Positions 24,814 through 33,141 of a DNA stretch of 64,000 nt are shown piece by piece. The notes under the pieces were generated by a model. The model did no database searches. It was not told where the DNA came from and saw only the letters and a list, made by a program, of their open reading frames with translations. A program made the position numbers and the translations under genes. Origin of the DNA: Streptomyces lydicus (lineage in GTDB: Bacteria; Actinomycetota; Actinomycetes; Streptomycetales; Streptomycetaceae). The stretch lies in the NCBI RefSeq assembly GCF_001729485.1, contig NZ_CP017157.1:4588001-4652000 (forward strand). Reading direction: 5' to 3'. How positions within the stretch are numbered: the stretch's first letter is position 1; every line of letters starts with the position of its first letter.

Positions 24814-25482
24814 ATGACAAAGCATCGCCGGACGACGCACTACCGGAAGATAACCGTCGCCGCACTCGCGATAGGCGCGGTGGCCGTGCCCTCCGCGGCC
24901 ATGGCATGTCTGAACGGCCCGCAGCACGAGGAATACCGGGGTTACGGCCACTACCGGCACGGCCACTGGGAGCACGGTCACCGGACGAAGGCAGCACACG
25001 CCCACCACCCGCGGACCGCGCCGAGCGCCAAGCCCGCCACCAGCACGTCCACGGCTCCCCAGGCCCCCACCGCGTCCCCGAGCGCGTCGAAGGCCGCTCC
25101 GGCTTCCGGCACCGCGGCCCGGATCCTGGAACTCGTCAACAACGAGCGCGCCAAGGCCGGATGCTCACCGCTGACCCTGAATGCGAAACTCACCAAGGCC
25201 GCGCAGGACCACAGCAAGGACATGGCTTCCCACGGGAATATGTCCCACACCGGCTCCGACGGCTCCGACCCCGGCGCCCGTATCACCCGGGCCGGTTACC
25301 ACTGGAGCGCGTACGGCGAGAACATCGCCTATGGATACTCCTCTCCCGAGAGCGTGATGAAGGGCTGGATGGCCAGCCCGGGCCACAAGCGCAATATTCT
25401 CGACTGCTCGTTCAAGGAGATCGGCGTGGGCCTGGCACAGCCCGGCGACTACTGGACGCAGGATTTCGGCACGGCCGGGTAA
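24814..25482 (+). CDS. Secreted CAP (SCP/PR-1-like) domain protein
   Basis: 222 residues, start MTKHRRTTHYRK chosen because the signal peptide (about 11-29, ending AAMA-C) follows directly. After a His/Gly/Tyr-rich and then Pro/Ser/Thr-rich linker, the CAP domain occupies about 97-222: RILELVNNERAKAGCSPLTLNAKLTKAAQDHSKDMASHGNMSHTG, then YGENIAYGYSSPESVMKGWMASPGHKRNILDCSFKEIGVGL. These include the conserved H, E and H cavity residues. Bacterial CAP proteins are secreted and have poorly defined, often cell-wall-related roles. Two Cys in the domain (AGC, LDC) probably form a disulfide. It is preceded by a leader of about 125 bases. Confidence 0.93.
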   Translation: MTKHRRTTHYRKITVAALAIGAVAVPSAAMACLNGPQHEEYRGYGHYRHGHWEHGHRTKAAHAHHPRTAPSAKPATSTSTAPQAPTASPSASKAAPASGTAARILELVNNERAKAGCSPLTLNAKLTKAAQDHSKDMASHGNMSHTGSDGSDPGARITRAGYHWSAYGENIAYGYSSPESVMKGWMASPGHKRNILDCSFKEIGVGLAQPGDYWTQDFGTAG

Positions 25483-25556
25483 TTGCCTGCCGGCATCGCG
25501 CACCGCATGGCCCCCGGCATCGCGGACCTCGCCAGGTACCCGAGTGCTGACCGGTG

Positions 25557-26351
25557 TCAGGCGCGGTGCGGGCCCAGGAAGTCGGTGATGAGCTGCCGCC
25601 ATGCGTCGGGGCGCTCGATCATGGGCAGGTGGCCGGTGGGGAGCTCCACGAGCCGGGCGCCGGGGATGGTGTCGGCGAGCTCGCGGTGGAGGCGCCTGGA
25701 GGTGAACCAGTCCTGGGTGGTGGAGACCACGAGGGTGGGTACCTGGATGCCGGGAAGGTCGTCGCGGACATCGATCCTGGGGGCCAGCTCGGCGTGTTCG
25801 GGTGTCCCGTCGGCCACGGCGGCGGCGGTGAATCCGATGGCCTCCCGGAGTTGTTCGTCCGGCATCGCCTCCAGCGCGTCGGCGCCGAGGGCCATCATCG
25901 TGAGGTACTCGGCAAGCAGTTCGCGGTGACCGGACTCGGCCAGCTTGCGCCAGACCGGCACGGCGAGCGCGAGCCGGTTGTCCCGGTGGGCGAAAGTCGC
26001 GGTCAGCACGAGGGCGGTGACGCGCTCGGGGTGGCGGGCGGCCGCACGGACGGCAACCGGGCCGCCGAGGGAGTAGCCGGAGACCGCGAAGGTGTCCAGC
26101 CCCTCGGCGACGGCGGCGGCGACGAGCTGGTCGGCGAGGTCGTCCAGGGACAGCGGTGCGGCGGAGCGGGGGGTGTCACCGCTGCCGGGGTAGTCGACGC
26201 CGACCACGGTGTGGTGGGCGGACAAGCCGTCCAGGATCGGGCCGTAGGTGCCGGCCACGCTGCTGCCGGCGCCGTGGGCGAGGGCGAGACCGGGGCCGGA
26301 GCCCAGGACTGTGCGGGCGTAGACCGCTTCGGGCAGGGGGCGTGCGGGCAT
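25557..26351 (-). CDS. Alpha/beta hydrolase
   Basis: 264 residues. Oxyanion region LALAHGAGSSVAGTYG, nucleophile elbow SGYSLGG, a late Asp in STTQDWFT and His in ELPTGHLPMIERP. These are standard for the alpha/beta hydrolase fold. The substrate is unknown. There is no signal peptide. It lies in line with two oxidoreductase genes (26552 and 27538), but the gap of 200 bp suggests a separate promoter. Confidence 0.9.
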   Translation of the reverse strand: MPARPLPEAVYARTVLGSGPGLALAHGAGSSVAGTYGPILDGLSAHHTVVGVDYPGSGDTPRSAAPLSLDDLADQLVAAAVAEGLDTFAVSGYSLGGPVAVRAAARHPERVTALVLTATFAHRDNRLALAVPVWRKLAESGHRELLAEYLTMMALGADALEAMPDEQLREAIGFTAAAVADGTPEHAELAPRIDVRDDLPGIQVPTLVVSTTQDWFTSRRLHRELADTIPGARLVELPTGHLPMIERPDAWRQLITDFLGPHRA

Positions 26352-26551
26352 GGGGAGTTCCTTCTTCCACGGGTGGTGGTGATCGAGTCGATGGCGGTGT
26401 GCAGCTCACCGAAGCGGGCGGGACGGGGCGCCGGAGTGTGCAGGACGAGGCCGATTTCGGGGGCCGCAGCCGGCCGGGTGGCGGCTGCGGCCCCGGGGTC
26501 GCAGCCGCCCGCTGCCACGACGCGAGGTGGCGGCATCGCGTCCGGGCGGCG

Positions 26552-27457
26552 TCAGGGCAGGAGGACCACCTTGCCCCGGCTGCGCCGGGCCTCGATGTCG
26601 GCGTGGGCCGCGGCAGCCCGGTCCAGCGGGTAGGAATGCGACACGGGGAGGTCCAGCCCGCCGGCGGCGGCCAGCTGCACCAGCTGCGGCAGCGGCTCCT
26701 CGGCCGGCTCCCCGGACCCGGCGCTGAAGCGGACGCCGTGCCGCGCGGCGGACATGTCGGCGATGGTGATGACCCGTGCGCTGTCACCGGTCAGGGCGAC
26801 GGAGTCGGCGAGCACGCCGGCGCCGGACGCGTCGAGGACGAAGTCGACTCCACGGGGAGCGGCGGCCTTCACCCGGTCCGCCCAGCCGTCGCCGTAGCCG
26901 ACCGCCGTGGCTCCCAGGGCGGTGACGCGCGCGCTGTCATGCTCGCCGGCCGTCCCGATGACGGTGATGCCGCGGGCGGTGGCCAGCTGCACCGCGAGGG
27001 TGCCCACGCTGCCGCCGGCGCCGTGGACGAGCAGAGTCTGCCCCGCCCGCACTCCGAGCTGCCCGAGGACACGGAACGCGGTCCGGCCGACCGTGACCAG
27101 TGCCGCGGCGACCTCCCATGACAGTCCCTCGGGCTTGGCCACCGGCCGGTCGAGCAGGGCGTATTCGCCGTAGCTGCCGCCGGCCGTGGCGCCGAGGACC
27201 TCGTCCCCCACGGCCGCATCGGCTCCCGCGCCGACGGCATCGACGACACCGGCCGCGTCCAGGCCGGGGATCACGGGGAAGCGGGCGGGGACGGCGCCGG
27301 CCATCAGACCGGACCGGATCTTGAGGTCGAGAGGGTTCACGGAGGCGGCCCGCACCCGGACGCGGACCTGGCCCGGGCCGGGCTCCGGAGGGGTGACCTC
27401 CGACAGCCGCAGCACCTCGGGCGCTCCGTACGCGGAGAAAGTGATTGCTTTGGACAT
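26552..27457 (-). CDS. NADP-dependent quinone oxidoreductase (zeta-crystallin-like MDR)
   Basis: 301 residues starting MSKAITFSAYGAPEVLRL. The N-terminal GroES-like domain is followed by the cofactor-binding motif LLVHGAGGSVGTLAVQLA at about 147-164. Residues typical of zinc-binding alcohol dehydrogenases are absent, so it is a zinc-independent quinone reductase type. It reduces quinones or enones with NADPH. It lies 80 bp downstream of the old yellow enzyme gene on the same strand, so the two may form a redox operon governed by the MarR protein encoded divergently at 28857. Confidence 0.93.
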   Translation of the reverse strand: MSKAITFSAYGAPEVLRLSEVTPPEPGPGQVRVRVRAASVNPLDLKIRSGLMAGAVPARFPVIPGLDAAGVVDAVGAGADAAVGDEVLGATAGGSYGEYALLDRPVAKPEGLSWEVAAALVTVGRTAFRVLGQLGVRAGQTLLVHGAGGSVGTLAVQLATARGITVIGTAGEHDSARVTALGATAVGYGDGWADRVKAAAPRGVDFVLDASGAGVLADSVALTGDSARVITIADMSAARHGVRFSAGSGEPAEEPLPQLVQLAAAGGLDLPVSHSYPLDRAAAAHADIEARRSRGKVVLLP

Positions 27458-27537
27458 CGGTAACTCCCGGGGAGGGGTGGGTGAGGGCGGGGGCCGCACG
27501 TGCCGAGACGCACGTGCGGCCGGGTCGGCCGGATCGC

Positions 27538-28608
27538 TCAGGCGGTGAGGGTGGGGTAGTCGGTGTAGCCGCGGTGGTCGCCGCCGTAGAAGGTGGCCTT
27601 GTCGGCGGCGTTGAACGGACCGCCGGAGGCGAGGCGCCGGGGCAGGTCGGGGTTGGCCAGGAACAGTGCCCCGTAGGCCACCATGTCCGCGCTGCCGTCC
27701 TCGATCAGCCGCAGCGCGTCGGGGCCGGTGACGTCGGGGTAGGTGAACGGATTGAGGACGAACGTGCCGGGCCATGCCTTGCGCAGCCGCGGGGTCAGGG
27801 CGGTGTCCGGGCCCTCCATCAGGTGCAGATAGGCCAGGTCCAGGACGGCGAGCCGCTCCAGCAGGGCCCCGTATATCTCGGCCGGGTTGTCCTCCGACAT
27901 GTCGTTGAACGCGTTCCCGGGCGAGATCCGCAGGCCCACCCGGTCACTGCCGATCGCCTCGGCCACGGCCGTGACGACCTCGACGGCGAAGCGGATGTGG
28001 CCCTCGGTGTCGCCGCCCCAGGCGTCGGTGCGCCGGTTGGAGTGCGGCGCGAGGAACTGGTGGATCAGGTAGCCGTTGGCGCCGTGCAGCTCCACGCCGT
28101 CGAACCCGGCCTCGACGGCGCGGCGGGCCGCGTCGGCGAAGTCGGCGACGGTCTGCCGGATCTCCGCCTCGCTCAGCTCCTTCGGCGTCACGAACTCCTT
28201 CGGCCCCTCATGGGTGTAGACCTGCCCCTTGGCGGCCACCGCCGACGGCGCCACCGGCTCCAGGCCGTCGGGCAGCAGGCTGGGGTGGCCGATCCGGCCG
28301 GTGTGCATCAGCTGGGCGAAGATCGCGCCTCCCTCGCGGTGCACGGCGTCGGTCACCGTCCGCCACGCCCGCACCTGCCCGTCCGTGTGCAGACCGGGAG
28401 TGTCGGGGTAGCCCTGGCCGACGGGCGAGGGCTGGATGCCCTCCGTGACGATCAGGCCGGCGGCGGCACGCTGCGCGTAGTACGTCGCCATCAGCTCCGT
28501 CGGCTCGGCGCCGGGTCCGTAGGCGCGGCTGCGGGTCATCGGCGCCATCACGACGCGGTTCGCCAGGCGCTTGCCGCTCAGGACGATCGGATCGAAAGCA
28601 GTGGTCAT
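27538..28608 (-). CDS. Alkene reductase, old yellow enzyme family
   Basis: 356 residues, normal for OYE/NemA proteins. FMN-barrel landmarks are LANRVVMAPMTRSRA, GLIVTEGIQPSPVGQGYP, IFAQLMHTGRIGHPSLLP, ELHGANGYLIHQFLAPHSNRRTDAWGG (His-x-x-Asn substrate pair) and MVAYGALFLANPDLPRRL. It reduces activated C=C bonds of enones and nitro compounds with NADPH. It is divergent from a MarR-type regulator across 248 bp that holds two 17-bp direct repeats, so it is very likely induced by electrophiles or quinones. Confidence 0.95.
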   Translation of the reverse strand: MTTAFDPIVLSGKRLANRVVMAPMTRSRAYGPGAEPTELMATYYAQRAAAGLIVTEGIQPSPVGQGYPDTPGLHTDGQVRAWRTVTDAVHREGGAIFAQLMHTGRIGHPSLLPDGLEPVAPSAVAAKGQVYTHEGPKEFVTPKELSEAEIRQTVADFADAARRAVEAGFDGVELHGANGYLIHQFLAPHSNRRTDAWGGDTEGHIRFAVEVVTAVAEAIGSDRVGLRISPGNAFNDMSEDNPAEIYGALLERLAVLDLAYLHLMEGPDTALTPRLRKAWPGTFVLNPFTYPDVTGPDALRLIEDGSADMVAYGALFLANPDLPRRLASGGPFNAADKATFYGGDHRGYTDYPTLTA

Positions 28609-28672
28609 GGCCTCTTCCTCGGGACGAGTGGTGCTCCGTGGCCCGGGCGGGTGGCGCCCGCACCGACGAATG

Positions 28673-28710
28673 CCTGTCCGAACAAGTAAATCACCTGTCC
28701 AAACAAGTAA
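28673..28710. promoter_or_regulatory. Tandem 17-bp operator candidate between OYE and MarR genes
   Basis: CCTGTCCGAACAAGTAA at 28673-28689 and CCTGTCCAAACAAGTAA at 28694-28710, 16 of 17 identical, offset by 21 bp (two helical turns). Each contains a TGTCC-(G/A)-AACA near-palindrome suited to a dimeric winged-helix repressor. It lies 64 bp upstream of the OYE start. Confidence 0.65.
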
Positions 28711-28856
28711 CGGCCGAAAATCCATCCCGGCTTTCAAATGTGAAGCAAGCAACACGCCGCCATCTGGCCATACGACGCCGGGCGAGCGCGGCAAGCCACT
28801 GCGGATCGCAAGCGGAAGGTAGGATTACGCTGCCTAAACAGGAAAGTGAGACAGAG

Positions 28857-29393
28857 ATGAAGCAGTCCACACCGGCCGCCGGGCAGGGGCCCGCGGAGAT
28901 CGGGCAGGAAGCCAGCGTCCCGGTACCGGCCGCGGCGAGCGGCGGGCCGGTCAGTCACGCGATCTTCCGCCTGGCCCGCCTGCACCGCATGTTCGCCGGG
29001 CAGCTGCTGCGCCGCATCGGCCTGCATCCGGGCCAGGAGCTGGTCATGATGCACCTGTGGGAGCTCGGGCCCCAGCGGCAGACCGACCTGGTGCGGCTGC
29101 TGGACTCCGACGCCGCCACCATGACCCGCACCGTCCGGCGCCTGGAGCAGGCCGGCTTCGTCCGCCGCCGCCCCTCGCCCACCGACAAGCGCGCCTCACT
29201 CATCGAACCGACGGCCGCCAGCCACGCCCTGCGCCGCGAGGTCGAGCAGGTCTGGAGCCGGCTGGAGGACCTCTCGACGGCGGGCCTCACCGACGACGAG
29301 CGGACCGCGGCACTCGCCACCCTGGAACGCCTGGAGCACAACCTCGTACAGGCCGCCGCAGACCAGTCCCTGGGCACGGAGGCGGAGGGGTAG
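28857..29393 (+). CDS. MarR-family transcriptional regulator
   Basis: 178 residues. I chose ATG 28857 (MKQSTPAAGQ), which follows GGAAAGTGAGACAG. After an unstructured N-terminus the winged helix is RIGLHPGQELVMMHLWELGPQRQTDLVRLLDSDAATMTRTVRRLEQAGFVRRRPSPTDKRASLIEPT, the full MarR signature including the wing with D-x-R. No redox Cys is seen, so an organic ligand is more likely than direct oxidation. It is divergent from the old yellow enzyme gene and probably represses both, through the tandem repeats. Confidence 0.94.
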   Translation: MKQSTPAAGQGPAEIGQEASVPVPAAASGGPVSHAIFRLARLHRMFAGQLLRRIGLHPGQELVMMHLWELGPQRQTDLVRLLDSDAATMTRTVRRLEQAGFVRRRPSPTDKRASLIEPTAASHALRREVEQVWSRLEDLSTAGLTDDERTAALATLERLEHNLVQAAADQSLGTEAEG

Positions 29394-29618
29394 AGCGGGT
29401 GCGGTCCGGCCCGGCCCGGCAGGTCTGCGGCGCGCCGCCACTCGGCCGGCGACGCGCATCCATGCACATGACAAATGACCTTCTTCACGGAGCCGCGGAG
29501 AGCGGAACCAACCGTGAGAAACAAGGCCGGACCCCCCTTCCGCTTTCCGGTGCGACCGGCGAACCTCGTGATCACGGGGATCGGCACACCGGCCCCACCG
29601 TGCAGAAGGAGGCCACCC

Positions 29619-30542
29619 ATGGACCAGGCGCACACCCCCCACCCCGACCCGACGGACGGAGCCGGGACCGCCGGCTGGTACGTCGACGAACGCTGCACCA
29701 ACTGCGACGTCGCGCGGCAGCTCGCACCGGACCTGATCGGTGAGGCCGAGGGCCGGTCCCTGGTCCTGCGCCAGCCGCGCGACGCGGCGGAGGAACGCCT
29801 GGTGTTAGCGGCGGCGTTCGCCTGCCCCACCCGCTCCGTCCGCCCCGCCTCCCGTCGGCTGGACGCGACGCGTGACCCCTTCCCGCTGCCGCTGGACGAC
29901 GACGGCATCGTCCACCTCTGCGGGCACAACTCCCCCGAGACCGCCGGCGCCAACTCCTACCTCGTGCGGCGCCCTTCGGGGTCCTTGATGATGGTGGACA
30001 CCCCGCGCTTCAGTGCCGCGCTGGCCGCCCGGTACGAGAAGCTCGGGCCCGTCACCGACGTCCTGCTGACCCACCGGGACCACGCCGCGCACGGCCGGCG
30101 CTACGCCGACCGGTTCGGTGCGCGGCTGTGGATCCACGAGGGCGACCTCGACGCCGCCCCGGATGCCGACCGGGTGCTGCGCGGGACGGAGACCGTCGAG
30201 ATCGCCGAGGGGATGCTGGCCCACCCCCTCCCCGGTCACACCGAGGGCAGCGTGCTCTACATCGCCGACGAGCGGTACTGCTTCAGCGGCGACAGCTTCT
30301 ACTGGTCGCGCGGCCAGGGCGACGTGGCGGTGGCGGAGAGCGTCACCTGGTACTCCGTCGAGGCGCTGGCCGCGTCGTTGGCCCGGACCGTCGACCGGCT
30401 GCGCTTCGAGTGGCTGCTCCCCGGCCACGGCGACCGCAAGCGACTGCCCGCGCCGGAAATGGCCCGGCGGATGCGGGAGTTGACCGCCCGCGTGGCGCAG
30501 CTGCGGCCGCAGCCGATCGACTTCACCGCGGTGCGCTGGTGA
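29619..30542 (+). CDS. Ferredoxin-like plus metallo-beta-lactamase-fold protein with a TTA codon
   Basis: 307 residues behind AGAAGGAGG. The N-terminal part (about 18-80) resembles a ferredoxin: YVDERCTNCDVARQLAP and later AAFACPTRSV, with three of the usual cluster Cys. The C-terminal MBL fold has TGANSYLVRR-like opening strands, VLLTHRDHAAHG (metal ligands His, Asp, His, His), HPLPGHTEGSVLYI, YCFSGDSFYW and LLPGHGD. The reaction is unknown; flavodiiron- or glyoxalase II-like hydrolysis or redox chemistry is possible. Codon 63 is TTA (29805-29807), so full expression should depend on bldA tRNA and be tied to development. Confidence 0.88.
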   Translation: MDQAHTPHPDPTDGAGTAGWYVDERCTNCDVARQLAPDLIGEAEGRSLVLRQPRDAAEERLVLAAAFACPTRSVRPASRRLDATRDPFPLPLDDDGIVHLCGHNSPETAGANSYLVRRPSGSLMMVDTPRFSAALAARYEKLGPVTDVLLTHRDHAAHGRRYADRFGARLWIHEGDLDAAPDADRVLRGTETVEIAEGMLAHPLPGHTEGSVLYIADERYCFSGDSFYWSRGQGDVAVAESVTWYSVEALAASLARTVDRLRFEWLLPGHGDRKRLPAPEMARRMRELTARVAQLRPQPIDFTAVRW

Positions 30543-30587
30543 CTCCGGGCGGTCCGCCGCCGCCCCCGTCACCGCGCGGGTGACCGC

Positions 30588-32276
30588 CTACGCCGTCCCG
30601 CCGTGCTCCGCGGGGCGCTCTCGGGCGAGGAGCCGGACGAGGACGCGTTCCAGGTCGCCGGCCGGATCGTCGGACGGGGTGCCCGCCCGCCAGGCGACGA
30701 ACTGATCGGGGCGCACCAGCAGGGCGCCGGCCCCGTCGAGCCGGGCGAGCCGCGGCCAGTCCCCCTCCGGGTCGGTGACCTCGGCACCGGGACCGATCCG
30801 GTGCGCCGCGACCGCAACGCCCAGCCGTTCCCCCGCCTCCCGTGCCGCGCGGATCCAGCGGTCGCCGTCGGCGCCGGTCAGCAGGGTGAACCGGGACTCG
30901 ACCAGGTCGAGCGTGGAGATCCGGCGGCCCTGCCGCTCGACCCAGAGGTGCGGGAGGCGGGAGCCGGGGGCCCCGTCGAGGGTGCGGGCGACGTCCTCGT
31001 GCGAGGGCAGGTCCGGTTGCGGGTCGATCACCGCGTCGGAGTCATAGCGGTAACCCAGGTGCACGACGGGCGCGTTGACGACCCCGGCGGCGGCGCGCGC
31101 GGCCGCCGCCCGCGGGCTCTGGTCCCAGTGCAGCCGGGGGTCGGCCAGCCGCCGCAGGGACTGCTCCAGGGCGAGCGCCGCCACCGGACGCCGTTCGGCC
31201 GGGTAGCTGTCGAGCAGCCCGGGGCCGGCGTCGCCGCGCAGGACGGCGGCCAGTTTCCAGGCCAGGTTGTGCGCGTCGGCGATCCCGGTGTTCAGGCCGA
31301 AGGCGCCGAGCGGCGGGTTGGTGTGCGCGGCGTCGCCGGCCAGGAACACCCGGCCGGCGCGGAAGCGGTCGGCGAGCAGCCCCTGCGGCCGCCACGGCAG
31401 GGTGCTGACCACCTCCACGTCCAGATCGGGGGCGCCGACGGCCGCCCGGATCAGCGCGCGGCAGCGGGCGGGAGTGAAGTCGTCCGCGCCGCGGCCCGCG
31501 CCCGGGTCGTAGGCGGCGTGGAAGATCCACTCCTGTTCGCCGTCGACGGTCACCAGCAGGCCGGGAGCGTCGGGGTGGGTGATGTCGCAGGTGACGAAGG
31601 AGTGTCCGCGGGTGTGGGCGGTGAGGTCGGCGCGGAAGAGGATGTTCATCATGGGGCTGCCGAGTTCACCGGGGCCCGAGGTGGCGATGCCGAGTGCGTC
31701 CCGTACGCCACTGCGCGCCCCGTCGGCGGCCACCAGGTAGTCGGCCCGGACGGTCTCGGGTCCACCGGGACGACCGGCGGCGTCCCCGGTGTCGAGGAGT
31801 GCGGTGATGCCGTCGTCGTCCTGCTCGAAGGACACCAGCCGGGTCGCGTACCGGACGGTGGCGCCGCGCTCGCGCGCGGCCGGGAGGAGTACCGCGTCCA
31901 ACCGGTTCTGCGGGCAGGTGCCGCGCAGCACGCCCGGGCTGACCCGGCCGGTGAGTCGGGGTCCCAGTTGCGGGCCGGCGGACGCGTCCCGTGCCACGGC
32001 GGGCAGGTCGGCCTCGGCGAGCGTGCGGGCCGAGATCTTGCCGAGGTTGCCCGCGGACATGTCGATGGCCACCGCGTCGACGGCCTCGTCGAGGCCGGCC
32101 TGGCGCAGGAACTCGACGGTCCGCGGCCCGAGTCCGGTGGCGCGCGGGTGGACGTTCGGCCCGGTCCGGCGCTCCACGACCAGGGACGCCACCCCGTGGT
32201 GGGCCAGGAACAGTGCGGCGGCCAGACCGACCGTGCCACCGCCGGCGATCAGGACCGGGATGCGGGTCTCGTGCAT
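30588..32276 (-). CDS. FAD-dependent aromatic monooxygenase
   Basis: 562 residues, the PheA/TfdB/rifampicin-monooxygenase size class. The dinucleotide-binding motif is VLIAGGGTVGLAAALFLAHHGVASLVVERR, the DG motif is YLVAADGARSGVR and the second FAD motif is RVFLAGDAAHTNPPLGAFGLNTGIADAHNLAWKLAAVL. A thioredoxin-like C-terminal domain (about 410-555) contains LDLVESRFTLLTG. It hydroxylates aromatic or polyketide substrates using NAD(P)H and O2. It is divergent from a TetR regulator with a large inverted repeat between them, the arrangement of an inducible detoxification gene. Confidence 0.93.
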   Translation of the reverse strand: MHETRIPVLIAGGGTVGLAAALFLAHHGVASLVVERRTGPNVHPRATGLGPRTVEFLRQAGLDEAVDAVAIDMSAGNLGKISARTLAEADLPAVARDASAGPQLGPRLTGRVSPGVLRGTCPQNRLDAVLLPAARERGATVRYATRLVSFEQDDDGITALLDTGDAAGRPGGPETVRADYLVAADGARSGVRDALGIATSGPGELGSPMMNILFRADLTAHTRGHSFVTCDITHPDAPGLLVTVDGEQEWIFHAAYDPGAGRGADDFTPARCRALIRAAVGAPDLDVEVVSTLPWRPQGLLADRFRAGRVFLAGDAAHTNPPLGAFGLNTGIADAHNLAWKLAAVLRGDAGPGLLDSYPAERRPVAALALEQSLRRLADPRLHWDQSPRAAAARAAAGVVNAPVVHLGYRYDSDAVIDPQPDLPSHEDVARTLDGAPGSRLPHLWVERQGRRISTLDLVESRFTLLTGADGDRWIRAAREAGERLGVAVAAHRIGPGAEVTDPEGDWPRLARLDGAGALLVRPDQFVAWRAGTPSDDPAGDLERVLVRLLARERPAEHGGTA

Positions 32277-32311
32277 GCTTCTCCCCCGTTGTGAATGCCT
32301 GGTGCAGCTTA

Positions 32312-32348
32312 TGGCTACAGTGTTCTCACTGCGGCAACACCGTAGCCA
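32312..32348. promoter_or_regulatory. Large inverted repeat between the monooxygenase and TetR genes
   Basis: Arms TGGCTACAGTGTT (32312-32324) and AACACCGTAGCCA (32336-32348), 12 of 13 complementary, with an 11-base spacer. A further GCTACG half-site follows at 32353. This is the probable binding site of the TetR protein encoded at 32392, covering both divergent promoters. Confidence 0.6.
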
Positions 32349-32391
32349 CTACGCTACGTTGGCCGCAATGCCCCACTGAAGGAGAACCGCG

Positions 32392-33141
32392 ATGACCGAC
32401 CCGGCACAGCAGCCGACCCCCGCCCTGGTGTGGCGGAAGGAGCGGCGCGTCCCGCGCCGGCAGGCCCCGGGCGTGGACCGGATCGTGCGCCAGGCCCTCG
32501 CGATCGCCGACGCGGAGGGGCTGTCCGCGCTGTCGATGCGCCGGGTCGCGGCGGACCTGCGCTCGGGTACGGCCTCGCTCTACCGCTATGTGGCCAGCCG
32601 GGACGAGCTGTTGGACCTGATGGTCGACGAGGTGCACGGCGAGACCGAACCACCCGCGCTCACCGGCGACTGGCGTGCCGACCTCGACGCGGTCGCGCGG
32701 GACGTGCGCGCCCGTCTGCTCCGCCACCCCTGGCTCGGCTCCGAACTCACCGGCCGCCCCGCCCTCGGCGCCAACTCCCTGCGCCGGTACGATCTCGCGC
32801 TCACGGCCGCCGCCGCGCTCACCCCGGACATCACCTTCGCCTCCCACGCCGTCGACACCGTCATGGCCCACGTCTTCGGCTCGACCGCCCAGGAACTCGC
32901 CGAGCTGCAGGCACAGCGCCGCTCCGGGCTGACCGAGGAGCAGTGGCGGGCCGGTGTCGGCCCGTACATCCGCGAGGTCATCGACAGCGGCGACTACCCG
33001 CAGTTCGCCCGGCGGGTGACCGACGCCGAGGACACCGGCCCGGACGAGCAGTTCGCGTTCGGCCTGGCGTGCGTCCTCGACGGCCTCGCGGCCCGGGCGC
33101 GCAGCACCGGCGCCGCGCGCGACGCCGGCTCAGCGCAGTGA
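32392..33141 (+). CDS. TetR-family transcriptional regulator
   Basis: 249 residues after GGAGAA. A basic N-terminus precedes the helix-turn-helix IVRQALAIADAEGLSALSMRRVAADLRSGTASLYRYVASRDELLDLMVDEVHGE (about 24-77). The helical effector domain follows to the end and matches the TetR_C group with broad-range ligands. It is divergent from the FAD monooxygenase and probably represses it. Its last 12 bases overlap the 3' end of the opposing oxidoreductase gene at 33130. Confidence 0.94.
   Translation: MTDPAQQPTPALVWRKERRVPRRQAPGVDRIVRQALAIADAEGLSALSMRRVAADLRSGTASLYRYVASRDELLDLMVDEVHGETEPPALTGDWRADLDAVARDVRARLLRHPWLGSELTGRPALGANSLRRYDLALTAAAALTPDITFASHAVDTVMAHVFGSTAQELAELQAQRRSGLTEEQWRAGVGPYIREVIDSGDYPQFARRVTDAEDTGPDEQFAFGLACVLDGLAARARSTGAARDAGSAQ

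Noticed and set aside
25492..25530. Direct repeat CCGGCATCGCG in the gap after the CAP gene
   Set aside because: Two 11-base copies only, GC-rich and without symmetry or promoter context. Likely chance.
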